Below, piece by piece: positions 7,993 to 16,252 of a DNA stretch of 64,000 nucleotides. A program made the translations under genes and the position numbers. Origin of the DNA: an uncultured Granulosicoccus sp. (GTDB lineage Bacteria > Pseudomonadota > Gammaproteobacteria > Granulosicoccales > Granulosicoccaceae); NCBI GenBank assembly GCA_937924505.1, contig CALDSR010000006.1, positions 1 to 64,000 on the forward strand. The letters run 5' to 3'. The notes under the pieces were generated by a model. It did no database searches and had not been told where the DNA came from. It saw nothing but the letters and a program-made list of their open reading frames with translations. Position 1 is the stretch's first letter, and each line of letters starts with the position of its first letter.

Positions 7993-8427
7993 TCAGTGCC
8001 TCAGCACAAGCCGATCAAACCGCTTTTCCAGCCAGGGCAGCAACTCGCCAACCCAGGTGTAGGCCAGAGCCCAGGCCAGAATGACACCTGAGGTGTTGGC
8101 TACCATGTCGATGACTTCAAAATGCCGGGTGGCTGTCATGCCTTGCAAAAACTCGATGCCGATGCCCATGGCGATGAAACCAAGCACCAGAATCAGTCGC
8201 GTCAGATCGTGGCGGTAGATCTGTGCAAACCAACCCATCAAGGTGGCATACGCAACCATATGCATGACTTTGTCCTGCACCATGAATACCTTGACGGCGG
8301 TGGGCACGTTGATGATGGACAGCACAAATACCGTGCCGACCATGGCCAAGCCAATACCCAGCCATAACCACTTGTAGTGCAGGTGGTGGATCGCCAGAAC
8401 ACCCCTTGTTGAGAAATCGAATTGCAT
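7993..8427 (-). CDS. VanZ-like family membrane protein
   Basis: The 144-residue protein has four predicted membrane segments (about 19-40, 50-68, 78-96 and 108-126). It carries VanZ-family signatures: DKVMHMVAYATLMGW, IGIEFLQG and the Asp-containing FEVIDMVANTSGVILAW. VanZ of Enterococcus gives low-level teicoplanin resistance, but most homologues in gammaproteobacteria are uncharacterised and are not resistance genes by default. It lies between the DUF3179 gene and another small membrane protein, all on the minus strand. Confidence 0.8.
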   Translation of the reverse strand: MQFDFSTRGVLAIHHLHYKWLWLGIGLAMVGTVFVLSIINVPTAVKVFMVQDKVMHMVAYATLMGWFAQIYRHDLTRLILVLGFIAMGIGIEFLQGMTATRHFEVIDMVANTSGVILAWALAYTWVGELLPWLEKRFDRLVLRH

Positions 8428-8488
8428 GCGGAAAACTACGTTTGTATGCCTTTATCTATCGGTCGATCCGGACATAATATGAGTGACT

Positions 8489-8827
8489 TCAGAGCCGGAT
8501 GGTTACAAATACGGAAGCCGCAAGGATCAAAACGATAAGCAGATGCCCGATACTCGAGATACACAGCGGGTGAGTCCAGGCGCCGCCGCGTAAACGGGCA
8601 GCTACCATGACCAGCACACAGTAAACCGTTATGACCACGCTCACCCAGAGTGCCACACCGCCAGCCTCAAGCGACCAATTGAGCTTGTCGCGTCCCTCCA
8701 GAATCCACCCCGTCAAGGCGTAGACCATAAAGAAACAATTCAGCACGATAGGAATCAGGAGTAACGCGAACTGCATCACAGGACCTGCCACACGGGTATC
8801 CCCCGCTATGCGATTCATGTCAGGCAA
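8489..8827 (-). CDS. Small polytopic membrane protein, unknown
   Basis: The 112-residue product has three or four hydrophobic segments (about 17-42, 55-76 and 88-110) and a hydrophilic start. I do not recognise a family. An internal ATG at residue 4 is an equally possible start. The gene is on the same strand as the VanZ-like gene, 61 bases upstream of it. It is divergent from the small secreted-protein gene that begins at 8972. Confidence 0.6.
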   Translation of the reverse strand: MPDMNRIAGDTRVAGPVMQFALLLIPIVLNCFFMVYALTGWILEGRDKLNWSLEAGGVALWVSVVITVYCVLVMVAARLRGGAWTHPLCISSIGHLLIVLILAASVFVTIRL

Positions 8828-8971
8828 AAGCTTCGGTCATTTCGGTTGAGGACGTCAGCGGCAAGCATAACGCTATTGCCGAACTTTGTTCGTGGTTTTC
8901 AGTCTGAGCTGATGGTGCAAGGCGCTCTTGCTCTTCGGTACCAGCCACCAGGCCAATTCAAGGAGACTTCC

Positions 8972-9343
8972 ATGTCACATCAGTCTGCAAAAACTTTGCT
9001 TACCGGGCTCATTCTGATTTTGTCGTCGACGTCCTGGGCCGGTGAAGCAGATGTTGTCGGCGGCGCCATTACAGCGCTTGGTGACGGACGTTTCCGTGTT
9101 GACGCAACCGTTCGTCATGACGATACAGGTTGGGATCACTACGCAAATCGTTGGGATGTGCTGGCCCCTGATGGCACCATTCTCGGTAGCCGCGTGCTGG
9201 CTCACCCGCATGAAAATGAACAACCGTTCACACGCTCACTGACCCTGGAGATACCCGCTGACATCACCGAGATAACCTTACAAGCGAACGATTCGGTTCA
9301 TGAGCTTGGCGGTGAGACATTCACTTTGCCGGTTCCGCACTAG
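8972..9343 (+). CDS. Small secreted protein with conserved WDHYANRW-type motif, uncharacterised
   Basis: The 123-residue protein begins with a signal peptide (about residues 1-23, ending SSTSWAGEA). The mature part looks like a small beta-sandwich. It holds a conspicuous block at about 47-74: RHDDTGWDHYANRWDVL, then PDGTILGSRVLAHPHENEQ. A further NDSVHELGG follows near the end. The Trp/His/Tyr-rich motif and the HPHENEQPF segment look like a ligand or metal site. I recall similar uncharacterised proteins in other proteobacteria but know no function. The ATG was chosen because AAGGAG precedes it at ideal spacing and the signal peptide starts there. The upstream 42 codons are not family-like. 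Confidence 0.75.
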   Translation: MSHQSAKTLLTGLILILSSTSWAGEADVVGGAITALGDGRFRVDATVRHDDTGWDHYANRWDVLAPDGTILGSRVLAHPHENEQPFTRSLTLEIPADITEITLQANDSVHELGGETFTLPVPH

Positions 9344-9398
9344 CCGATTCCGGACCCGCCACCTTGCAACCAAAACGACACACGCTTGGCAAGTCAGC

Positions 9399-10199
9399 TC
9401 ACAGAGCAAACACAATGAACAGCAGAACGCCAAGCCCCAGACGGTAGATAACGAATGGTCCCATGCCAATACGATTGATCACGGCAAGGAAGTAATAAAT
9501 ACAAACGAACGCACTGACGGCTGCCAGGACAGTGCCCAGAAACAAGGCGCTCCACTCAACGGCTTCCGTGCTTTCAACCAGGTCCTTTGTCACTCCCAGA
9601 CACGACACAACGATGATCGGGATGGACAGCAGAAAGGAATAACGTGCAGCCGCCTCTCGCGTCAAACCCAATAACAGGCCAGCGGTGATCGTGATACCAG
9701 AACGTGAGGTACCGGGAATGAGCGCTATCGCCTGTGCCGCACCAATAAAGAGGAAATCCTTCCAGCCCAGGGTGTATTCACCACGCTGACGCTTGCTGAC
9801 GCGATCGGCATACCACAACAACAGCCCAAAGATTATTGTGGTCGCCGCTATGACCAATGGTGAACGCAAGTGCGTTTCGATCGTATCCTTGAATAACAAA
9901 CCGACCAGACCTGCCGGTATGGTTCCAAGCAAAACGCCCCAGGCCAGCATTGCCTCGGCGCTCATCCCCTTGCCTGTCAAGGATGAAAAGAAGGCTTGCG
10001 TCAGTTTCAATATGTCGTTGCGAAAATAGAACACCACGGCGATCAGCGTGCCGAGGTGCACCGCTACATCAAAACTGATGCCCTGATCTTCCCAGCCAAG
10101 TAACTGTGGCACGAGGATCAAATGCGCAGAGCTTGAGATCGGCAGGAATTCGGTCAGCCCCTGCACCAGAGCCAACACAATGATTTGCACAGTATCCAA
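9399..10199 (-). CDS. uppP: Undecaprenyl-diphosphatase UppP (BacA)
   Basis: UppP removes a phosphate from undecaprenyl pyrophosphate, recycling the lipid carrier for peptidoglycan and other envelope polymers. It is an integral membrane protein. The 266-residue sequence has the two signature segments: QGLTEFLPISSSAH at residues 13-26, with the catalytic glutamate and serines, and PGTSRSGITI near 160-170. Multiple hydrophobic helices follow the family pattern and the length is normal. It lies 33 bases downstream of the MidA-like methyltransferase gene on the same strand, and folB is upstream of that, so the three may be cotranscribed. Confidence 0.96.
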   Translation of the reverse strand: MDTVQIIVLALVQGLTEFLPISSSAHLILVPQLLGWEDQGISFDVAVHLGTLIAVVFYFRNDILKLTQAFFSSLTGKGMSAEAMLAWGVLLGTIPAGLVGLLFKDTIETHLRSPLVIAATTIIFGLLLWYADRVSKRQRGEYTLGWKDFLFIGAAQAIALIPGTSRSGITITAGLLLGLTREAAARYSFLLSIPIIVVSCLGVTKDLVESTEAVEWSALFLGTVLAAVSAFVCIYYFLAVINRIGMGPFVIYRLGLGVLLFIVFAL

Positions 10200-10232
10200 G
10201 TCGATATCCGGTTAGCGGAACAATGGCTTCAC

Positions 10233-11489
10233 TCAGAGCCGATGGGAGAGATCGTGAGAACGAAATCCGCGAAGCTCGTGATCATAGCCCTTGCCGAGCG
10301 CCATTACCTGAAAGCGTTCACCCATTTCACCGGGCAAGGTGAGCATTTTGACCGACTTGTTCAGCGTTATGCGATCGACTTCGCTATCCAGCGTCCGTAC
10401 AACGGCGGCAGCCAGCTCACTCAATTCATTCGCGAGCAAAAACTGCGCTTGCGAACCGTAACCAAGCAATTCAAATCCGGCATTGCGTCCGGCACGGGCA
10501 ACACGGGTGAAATCAACATGTGCCGTGATGTCCTGCAAGCCCGGATAAATCAGCGGCTCATCGTGAGCGCGATGCTGGTAGTAACACGCCAAGGTGCCAG
10601 TGACTCGCTCCGCCAGATAGTATTCACGCTCCGGATACCCATAATCAATCAACAACACCACGCCATTATCCATGCACGCCTGCAACGAATGTATCCATGG
10701 CTCGACCTGAAAGTTGATCTCTGACATATAACCCGCTGGCAGTGGGCCGATCGAGTCCTCAAGCGCTGAAACTGCGGAGCGCAGATCAGCACCAGCGGCA
10801 ACAGGCGTCAGGCAGTAACCTGGGTTCTCGGGGCTGCGATCGACTTGATCATCGCCTTGTCGATCAACCGCGAGCTCTTTTAGCAAGGCAATCGACTGCA
10901 CGGATTCACTGGTACGAAATCGCGTCACCGGCATCGCATCGATCACCTCATTGGCGACGATCACGCCATTGAAGTTTTCTGGCAAGGCATCCAGCCACGC
11001 CAGCTGCCCAAAGACGTTTTTGTCGAGCGTGGCTTTCAGATGCGCCTTCTGCCGATTTTGCAGCTCGGCGCTTGGCTCGAGAATCAGATATTGCACAACC
11101 GATGCGTTCGGCGTTCGCTGTGCAAGCTCAGGCAGCAACGACGCCGCCAGTGTGCCGCTCCCACCGCCAATCTCAAGCACAGTAGGCTCCACACCGTTGG
11201 TGACGATCTCGGCGATCTGCACTGCCAGAGACTGTCCGAACAATGGGCCGAGTTCGGGCGCGGTCACAAAATCCCCTCCCCTGCCAAATTTCTGTGCACC
11301 CGCCATGTAATAGCCCAGACCGGGCGAATACAACGCCAGGTGCATGAAACTGGCAAAATCGAGTGGGCCGCCATCGTCGATACGCTGATCTATCTGCTCC
11401 ATCAGCCGCCTTGAATGCGCAAGCGCCAAGGCATCAGGCGCCGGTAGGCCTTCAGTATCGCCATCAGTGGCTTCTGACATAAATACCAT
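10233..11489 (-). CDS. MidA/NDUFAF7-family SAM-dependent methyltransferase
   Basis: The 418-residue protein belongs to PF02636. Its eukaryotic member NDUFAF7 (MidA) dimethylates an arginine of a complex I subunit. Family signatures are visible: YSPGLGYYMAGAQKFGRGGD, then FVTAPELGPLFGQSLA, the SAM-binding strand VLEIGGGSGTLAASLL, NEVIDAMPV and LIDYGYPEREYY. The bacterial target is not known to me. The ATG at 11487-11489 lies four bases after the folB stop, with a GGTGGAG ribosome binding site inside the folB end. Another ATG three codons later (11480) is also possible. An upstream frame overlapping folB was rejected. Confidence 0.85.
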   Translation of the reverse strand: MVFMSEATDGDTEGLPAPDALALAHSRRLMEQIDQRIDDGGPLDFASFMHLALYSPGLGYYMAGAQKFGRGGDFVTAPELGPLFGQSLAVQIAEIVTNGVEPTVLEIGGGSGTLAASLLPELAQRTPNASVVQYLILEPSAELQNRQKAHLKATLDKNVFGQLAWLDALPENFNGVIVANEVIDAMPVTRFRTSESVQSIALLKELAVDRQGDDQVDRSPENPGYCLTPVAAGADLRSAVSALEDSIGPLPAGYMSEINFQVEPWIHSLQACMDNGVVLLIDYGYPEREYYLAERVTGTLACYYQHRAHDEPLIYPGLQDITAHVDFTRVARAGRNAGFELLGYGSQAQFLLANELSELAAAVVRTLDSEVDRITLNKSVKMLTLPGEMGERFQVMALGKGYDHELRGFRSHDLSHRL

Positions 11490-11493
11490 CGTC

Positions 11494-11874
11494 TTACTCC
11501 ACCTTGCCGGAACCTGAGCGGGCGTGCTGACCGCGCTCGATAACCAATCCCACTTGGGTCGAGCCTGGCAATGCATCCGGCTTGTGCAATCGCAGGCGGA
11601 CCCAGCTAACGCCAAATTCGTGTCGAATCAGCGACACCACGGCTTCAGCCATGGTCTCAATCAGTAAATATCGGCTGTTACCGAGAAACTCCGTCAGGCG
11701 CAGGCTCAAGGTGTGATAATTCAAGGCGTCCTCGATATTCTCGCTCGCCGCCGCTCTGGCGATATCGGCGGCCATATCAAGATCCAGTACCACGGTTTGC
11801 GGGATTTCGCGCTCATGATCGTAGATACCGATGATGGCCTCTACGCGAAGGTCTCTGATAAAAATCCGGTCCAT
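11494..11874 (-). CDS. folB: Dihydroneopterin aldolase
   Basis: FolB converts dihydroneopterin to 6-hydroxymethyl-dihydropterin in folate synthesis. The 126-residue protein starts MDRIFIRDLRVEAIIGIYDHE, in which Glu-containing strands and the IGIYDHER segment match the family. A central LNYHTLSLRL and IETMAEAVVSLI follow, and then VRLRLHKPDALPG. Lys in the LHKP segment corresponds to the conserved catalytic lysine. The length is close to that of E. coli FolB (122). It is the first gene of an apparent folB-midA-uppP run on the minus strand. Confidence 0.93.
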   Translation of the reverse strand: MDRIFIRDLRVEAIIGIYDHEREIPQTVVLDLDMAADIARAAASENIEDALNYHTLSLRLTEFLGNSRYLLIETMAEAVVSLIRHEFGVSWVRLRLHKPDALPGSTQVGLVIERGQHARSGSGKVE

Positions 11875-11931
11875 AAGCGCCTAGTGTAGGTCAGAACTCC
11901 GCGCTGGCGAGCAAACGGGTGTCATTCCTGC

Positions 11932-11960
11932 TTGAGCCCGCGGGAAAAATTCGCTATGCT
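11932..11960 (+). promoter_or_regulatory. Sigma-70-type promoter for rpmB-rpmG
   Basis: TTGAGC at 11932-11937 and TATGCT at 11955-11960 are separated by 17 bases, close to the sigma-70 consensus. They lie about 75 bases upstream of the rpmB start. Expression of the L28/L33 pair from this site is an inference from position. Confidence 0.6.
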
Positions 11961-12034
11961 TCTCAGGCTAAGCGTTGTGGAAGTGCCGTCTGGCGGTTCC
12001 ACCAATCATGCAAAACTTTTCGGAGTAGTTCCCC

Positions 12035-12271
12035 ATGTCCAGAGTGTGCCAGGTAACCGGCAAGAGCCCCATGTCCGGCAACAACGTATCGCACGCGAAA
12101 AATCGTCGTCGCCGTCGATTTTTGCCCAATCTGCATACACACAAGTTCTGGGTCGCCTCCGAGGGTCGGTTCGTCAGTTTGCGCCTTTCGTCCAAAGGCA
12201 TGCGCATCATTGACAAGCGCGGTATCGACTCCGTCCTTGGCGAAATGCGGGCCCGCGGCGAACGCGTCTGA
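12035..12271 (+). CDS. rpmB: 50S ribosomal protein L28
   Basis: The 78-residue basic protein matches L28 throughout: [20 protein letters not shown], the run [12 protein letters not shown], and the C-terminal [19 protein letters not shown]. Length equals that of E. coli L28 (78 residues including Met). It is a structural component of the large ribosomal subunit. A GGAG sequence lies about 10 bases before the ATG. rpmG follows after 48 bases, the usual gammaproteobacterial rpmBG arrangement. Confidence 0.97.
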   Translation: MSRVCQVTGKSPMSGNNVSHAKNRRRRRFLPNLHTHKFWVASEGRFVSLRLSSKGMRIIDKRGIDSVLGEMRARGERV

Positions 12272-12319
12272 TTCACGCACTGACGCAACCTGAACGTTAC
12301 TACTGCGGAGACCAAACTC

Positions 12320-12475
12320 ATGCGAGAAAAGATCAAAATGGTGTCATCGGCTGGAACCGGTCACTTTTACACCACCTCAAAGAACAAACGCACCATGACG
12401 GGCAAGCTGGAAATGAAGAAATTCGATCCGGTTGTTCGCAAGCACGTCATGTACAAGGAAGCGAAGATCAAATAA
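12320..12475 (+). CDS. rpmG: 50S ribosomal protein L33
   Basis: This 51-residue gene is short and was read directly from the sequence. It encodes [20 protein letters not shown], then [20 protein letters not shown] and [11 protein letters not shown]. This is the L33 pattern without the zinc-binding cysteines (C-minus type), as in E. coli. A strong intrinsic terminator follows 25 bases after the stop, closing the rpmBG transcript. Confidence 0.97.
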   Translation: MREKIKMVSSAGTGHFYTTSKNKRTMTGKLEMKKFDPVVRKHVMYKEAKIK

Positions 12476-12500
12476 TTTTTCTTCGCCTCAGGATTGACGA

Positions 12501-12528
12501 AAAAGCCCGGCCAGCCCGGGCTTTTTTG
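12501..12528 (+). terminator. Intrinsic terminator after rpmG
   Basis: A 10-bp stem AAAAGCCCGG (12501-12510) pairs with CCGGGCTTTT (12517-12526) across a 6-base loop and runs into a T tract. It would end the rpmBG transcript. Confidence 0.9.
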
Positions 12529-12588
12529 TGCGCAGTGTGTTTTCGTCAGGTTTGCACAGGCATGTGACAGTCACCGTTGGTCACAGCT

Positions 12589-12619
12589 TTGACGGCAAGT
12601 TCGTCTGCTGTCCTATACT
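12589..12619 (+). promoter_or_regulatory. Candidate promoter for the Gld-type ABC operon
   Basis: TTGACG at 12589-12594 and TATACT at 12614-12619 resemble -35 and -10 boxes. The 19-base spacing is longer than ideal. It lies 36 bases upstream of the ATPase gene start, directly after the rpmG terminator. Confidence 0.35.
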
Positions 12620-12654
12620 CATTTTTCACCCATTAGCCTGATCTGCGCCGCCCC

Positions 12655-13365
12655 ATGTCCGCTAGCACCGAAGTCTTGCTCGACGCTCAGGAGCTCGAGC
12701 GTCGCCTCAGTGATCGCGCCAGAGTGAGCGGCATCTCGATCAGGCTCGAGCGCGGTGATGTGCTCGGTCTGCTGGGCTTGAATGGCGCCGGAAAATCCAC
12801 CACCTTGCGCATGCTCGCGGGCGTACTGACCAGCGATGCCGGTTCCATAACGGTCTGTGGTCACTCGATGATTGATGACCCGCTCGCGGCGCGCGCGTGC
12901 ATTGGTTTTCTCCCCGATGAGCCACCGCTTTATGGCGACATGCGAGTTCGTGACTATCTGCGCCTCGTCGCACGTCTGCGGCGCCTGAAAGGACCGGTGA
13001 TTGACAGCCGAATAGACGCTGTCCTGGAACAATGCAGTCTCGAGGAAAAAGCCCGTGCACTGATCAATACCTTGTCCAAAGGTTACCGCCAGCGCGTCGG
13101 TCTGGCGCAAGCACTGATTCATGAACCCGACGTGCTGTTACTCGATGAGCCCAGCAATGGACTCGATCCACAACAGATGGGCAGCATGCGCAAGGTCATT
13201 CGCGAAACCGGTCGCGAACATGCCGTCGTCTTCTCGACACATCTACTCAGCGAAGCGCAAGCGGTCTGTAACCGCATTGCGATCATGCACGATGGCAAGC
13301 TGGTGGCCGATCGCGCTGCCGATGGTGATGATCTTGAAGCCTTGTTTCGTGGAGCCACCGAATGA
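12655..13365 (+). CDS. ABC transporter ATP-binding protein (GldA/CcmA type)
   Basis: The 236-residue ATPase has Walker A GLNGAGKSTT (about residues 41-50), the signature LSKGYRQRVGLAQAL (about 141-155), Walker B VLLLDEPSNGLDP (about 160-172) and the switch His in STHLLSEA. The closest known organisation is the gliding-motility gldA-gldF-gldG set and related heavy exporters. Such sets also occur in non-gliding proteobacteria with unknown substrates. Its stop overlaps the start of the permease gene by four bases (ATGA), so the two are translationally coupled. Confidence 0.9.
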   Translation: MSASTEVLLDAQELERRLSDRARVSGISIRLERGDVLGLLGLNGAGKSTTLRMLAGVLTSDAGSITVCGHSMIDDPLAARACIGFLPDEPPLYGDMRVRDYLRLVARLRRLKGPVIDSRIDAVLEQCSLEEKARALINTLSKGYRQRVGLAQALIHEPDVLLLDEPSNGLDPQQMGSMRKVIRETGREHAVVFSTHLLSEAQAVCNRIAIMHDGKLVADRAADGDDLEALFRGATE

Positions 13366-14117
13366 TCACGACCGTTGCGAAACATGAAAGCTTGAGTGTC
13401 CTTCGTTCCATGCAGAGCTGGATAATCGCAGCGTTGCTCAGCTTGCTGTTTGGTTTCCTCTTTCTACGCCAGCTTGAAGCGTTTATAACCGTGCAAGCGA
13501 CCCTCGCCCAACAGGATCACCCCGTGGGACTGACAGGCTTCATGAGTGTGCGTTATCTGGAGCCCTTGGCCCTGGCGTTTACCTTTATCGCACCGCTGTT
13601 TGCGATGCGCAGCTTCAGTGATGAGTATCGTCAGCAAACGTTTGTACTGTGGCAGTCATCACCGGTCCGCATCAGTGTCATCGTATTCGGAAAATTCCTC
13701 GGCTTGATGCTCGTTCAACTACTTCTGATTCTGTTGGCCATGGCAATGCTTGCCAGCATGCGCCTGTATGTCGCCGTCGATATGGCAGTGTTGATGTCCG
13801 CTTTTATCGGTTTGTTGTTGATCACATCCGCCTGCACGGCGGCGGGGCTTTATTTTTCATCACTGACCCGCCATGCGATGATTGCGATAGTGGCCTCTCT
13901 CGCCTTGTTGTTATTACTCTGGCTTGTCGGCAGCGCAACATCGACCACGTCAGGCTTACTCACCAATCTGCAACACATCGCCATACCGCCACATTTACAC
14001 GGCTTCTTTCAAGGCTTTATTGATACCGGTGATGTTGCTTATTTCGTGCTCTTTACCGGGCTGTTTCTGGTCCTGACCATGATTCGCCTCGACGCACTGC
14101 GTCACACCGGACAATAA
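13362..14117 (+). CDS. ABC transporter permease (GldF/ABC-2 type)
   Basis: The 251-residue protein has six hydrophobic segments (about 20-37, 60-85, 105-130, 138-163, 170-190 and 220-245), typical of ABC-2 permeases. Near the first periplasmic part it has RYLEPLALAFTFIAPLFAMRSFSDE, a region I recognise from GldF-like subunits. It starts within the ATPase stop codon and is followed after two bases by the auxiliary GldG-like gene. Substrate is unknown. Confidence 0.82.
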   Translation: MITTVAKHESLSVLRSMQSWIIAALLSLLFGFLFLRQLEAFITVQATLAQQDHPVGLTGFMSVRYLEPLALAFTFIAPLFAMRSFSDEYRQQTFVLWQSSPVRISVIVFGKFLGLMLVQLLLILLAMAMLASMRLYVAVDMAVLMSAFIGLLLITSACTAAGLYFSSLTRHAMIAIVASLALLLLLWLVGSATSTTSGLLTNLQHIAIPPHLHGFFQGFIDTGDVAYFVLFTGLFLVLTMIRLDALRHTGQ

Positions 14118-14119
14118 GC

Positions 14120-15445
14120 ATGCGATCAATCAAATTGCATATGCTGCTATCGGCACTGGTACTTGCCATTACCCTGTTGTTGGGTTTTTTCACAACGCGC
14201 TTTCACACAAATTTTGATGTAACGTCCAATCAACGACACAGTCTCAGTGACGCGACGGTTGCCACCTTGAACGCACTGGAAGCACCGGTAGAGATCATTG
14301 CAGTGCTCGGCCCGGATGCCAGTTTACGCAATGGTGTTACTGCTCTCATCACACGCTTTCAAGCAATCAACGATCAGATCAGCCTGCGTTTTATAAACCC
14401 ACAAACCCAACCAGCCGAAGCTCGCGCGCTAGCGGCAGATCCGGGCGGCGAACTGATTGTTCGAACCGGTGAACGCGAACAACGTTTGCAAAACCTGTCT
14501 GAAAGAAGTTTGTCGAGTGCCTTGATGCAACTGGGTCAGGAAACCAACCGGCGCGTAGCTTTCATTACCGGGCACAATGAACGAAGCCCTCTACGGACCA
14601 ACAATGACGACTGGCAAATTGCCGCACAAAGTTTGGACAAGCTGGGAGTTACTGCGATCGAATGGAGCCTGGTCAGCGATCCTGTCATACCCGATAGCGT
14701 TGATCTTGTCGTCATCGCCGCCGCACAAACACCGTATTTTCCCGGCGAGATTGCCAGCCTGCTCAATCATGTCAATGCGGGCGGTAACCTGTTGTGGTTG
14801 CTGGAAACGCCGATCGATAGCGAACGCGGTCCGGGACTTGTGGATCTTGCCAACAACCTGGGTATCACCAGTTTACCCGGCAAGGTTATTGATACAGCCA
14901 GTCAGGCACTGGCAGCAGACACCCCCGACTTCGTCTTGCTTGATCGCTTCCCCGCCCATCCGATTACCGCCAGCCTGACCAGCCCGGTCTTGCTGCCACA
15001 AACCCGAGCCTTTGCTATCGACGCCTTAGCCGGGCAGGCACATCTGCCACTACTGGTCACGCCCGAGTCAAGCTGGACAGAAACCGGCGAGCTCAGCGGA
15101 GAGGTCCGCTTTGACGAGAACACCGACGAGATCGCCGGCCCTTTGCTACTCGGTGTCACCATCGAACGAAACAACACGCAACGCATCGCCGTGATCGGTG
15201 ATGCAGACTTTGGCGCATCGCAATTTATCGGCAATGGGTCTAATCAAGCGTTCACCGACAGTCTGATGCTCTGGCTGAGTGGCGACGCCGATGCCATTGA
15301 ATTTGTCACGCAACGGGCCAGCGATAGTGAACTACGCCTCGACAATCGCTCAATCATCCTGTTGAGCGCTGGTCTGCTTGCAGGTTTGCCGGTACTGATA
15401 CTATTTATCGGCCTGCTGGTTCGCTGGCGCCATCGCCGCGCTTAA
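14120..15445 (+). CDS. GldG-like ABC-transporter auxiliary protein
   Basis: The 441-residue protein is anchored by an N-terminal helix (about 10-25) and a C-terminal helix (about 415-435), with a large periplasmic domain between. Features of the ABC_transp_aux/GldG family are present: SLSDATVATLNALEAPVEI near the start, then RFINPQTQPAEARA, VAFITGHNERSP and the VVIAAAQTPYFPGEIASL stretch, which resembles a Rossmann-like GATase fold. The partner ATPase and permease are immediately upstream. The family is thought to help the exporter engage its substrate, but no mechanism is established. Confidence 0.8.
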   Translation: MRSIKLHMLLSALVLAITLLLGFFTTRFHTNFDVTSNQRHSLSDATVATLNALEAPVEIIAVLGPDASLRNGVTALITRFQAINDQISLRFINPQTQPAEARALAADPGGELIVRTGEREQRLQNLSERSLSSALMQLGQETNRRVAFITGHNERSPLRTNNDDWQIAAQSLDKLGVTAIEWSLVSDPVIPDSVDLVVIAAAQTPYFPGEIASLLNHVNAGGNLLWLLETPIDSERGPGLVDLANNLGITSLPGKVIDTASQALAADTPDFVLLDRFPAHPITASLTSPVLLPQTRAFAIDALAGQAHLPLLVTPESSWTETGELSGEVRFDENTDEIAGPLLLGVTIERNNTQRIAVIGDADFGASQFIGNGSNQAFTDSLMLWLSGDADAIEFVTQRASDSELRLDNRSIILLSAGLLAGLPVLILFIGLLVRWRHRRA

Positions 15446-15457
15446 GTCACGTTGACC

Positions 15458-16252
15458 ATGAAGAGCGCACACAAAAAACGCCAACGTTGGGTATACCTGT
15501 TGACCATGATCAACGTCGTGCTGATTGTGGCAATCGCCATCACGCTCAAAAAAGACAAGACAGCTGCGACAAAAAATCAACTGAACTTGAATGCGGTCAA
15601 CAGCATGCAGTGGCGCCGCGAAGGTGACGCAGACATCGTCTTCACGCAGTCCGATGAGCAATGGCACATCACTTCACCTTGTTCTCTTCCGGTGAACACT
15701 CAAAGGCTTGAACCCTTGTTCAACGCACTTGCCAATCACGGCGAGCTGTATGCCGCCACATCCGTTGATCGCCTCGCCGCTGGACTTGAATCACCGCAGG
15801 CGATGCTACTCATCAATGAACAGGAAGTGGCTATTGGTGAGAAGGATCTCAGTGGAGAGTATCGGTATCTGCAACAAGGCGCCACAGTGACCCTGGTACC
15901 CGAATGGGTTCTGTCTCTGGTTAATAGCGGCCTTACCGGTGTCGCCGAACTCACCATTTTCCATGACGATTTGATCGCACTGCAACGCACCGACCGTAAC
16001 GAGGCGATAGCCGCCGATGTGTTCAACAATGAACATCTGGCAGACTTGAGTGGCAATCAGATCGTTCTCTGGCCGATCCCTGAGTTGCCAGCGATAACCG
16101 GCAGCGTGAGCTTTGTGGCCATGTATCAAGACGGCCAGCAAGAAAATCTGGAACTGACCATGACCAATAGCTATGCCGCCATTCGTCGTGTCGACAGCCA
16201 GTGTGCGTATCTGTTGCCGCCTGATGCTGTGCCCGACAGCCTGACTCCCTGA
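15458..16252 (+). CDS. DUF4340 domain-containing protein of the Gld-type ABC operon
   Basis: The protein has one N-terminal membrane helix (about 12-30) followed by a periplasmic domain. WRREGDADIVFTQSDEQWHI and the segment on paired residues around INEQEVAIGEKDLSGEYRYL fit DUF4340, a domain that regularly follows GldG-like genes. Its role is unknown. The ATG at 15458 was chosen over a TTG two codons earlier. The stop overlaps the mutM ATG (TGATG), so mutM may be translated from the same mRNA. Confidence 0.75.
   Translation: MKSAHKKRQRWVYLLTMINVVLIVAIAITLKKDKTAATKNQLNLNAVNSMQWRREGDADIVFTQSDEQWHITSPCSLPVNTQRLEPLFNALANHGELYAATSVDRLAAGLESPQAMLLINEQEVAIGEKDLSGEYRYLQQGATVTLVPEWVLSLVNSGLTGVAELTIFHDDLIALQRTDRNEAIAADVFNNEHLADLSGNQIVLWPIPELPAITGSVSFVAMYQDGQQENLELTMTNSYAAIRRVDSQCAYLLPPDAVPDSLTP

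Noticed and set aside
7993..8427. Antibiotic resistance gene from VanZ similarity
   Set aside because: VanZ-like proteins are common and uncharacterised in gammaproteobacteria. No vanA/B-type genes are nearby, so a resistance call is not justified.
12619..13122. 167-codon minus-strand frame across the ABC ATPase gene
   Set aside because: It is antisense to a clear Walker A/B ATPase, without a ribosome binding site or recognisable domain.
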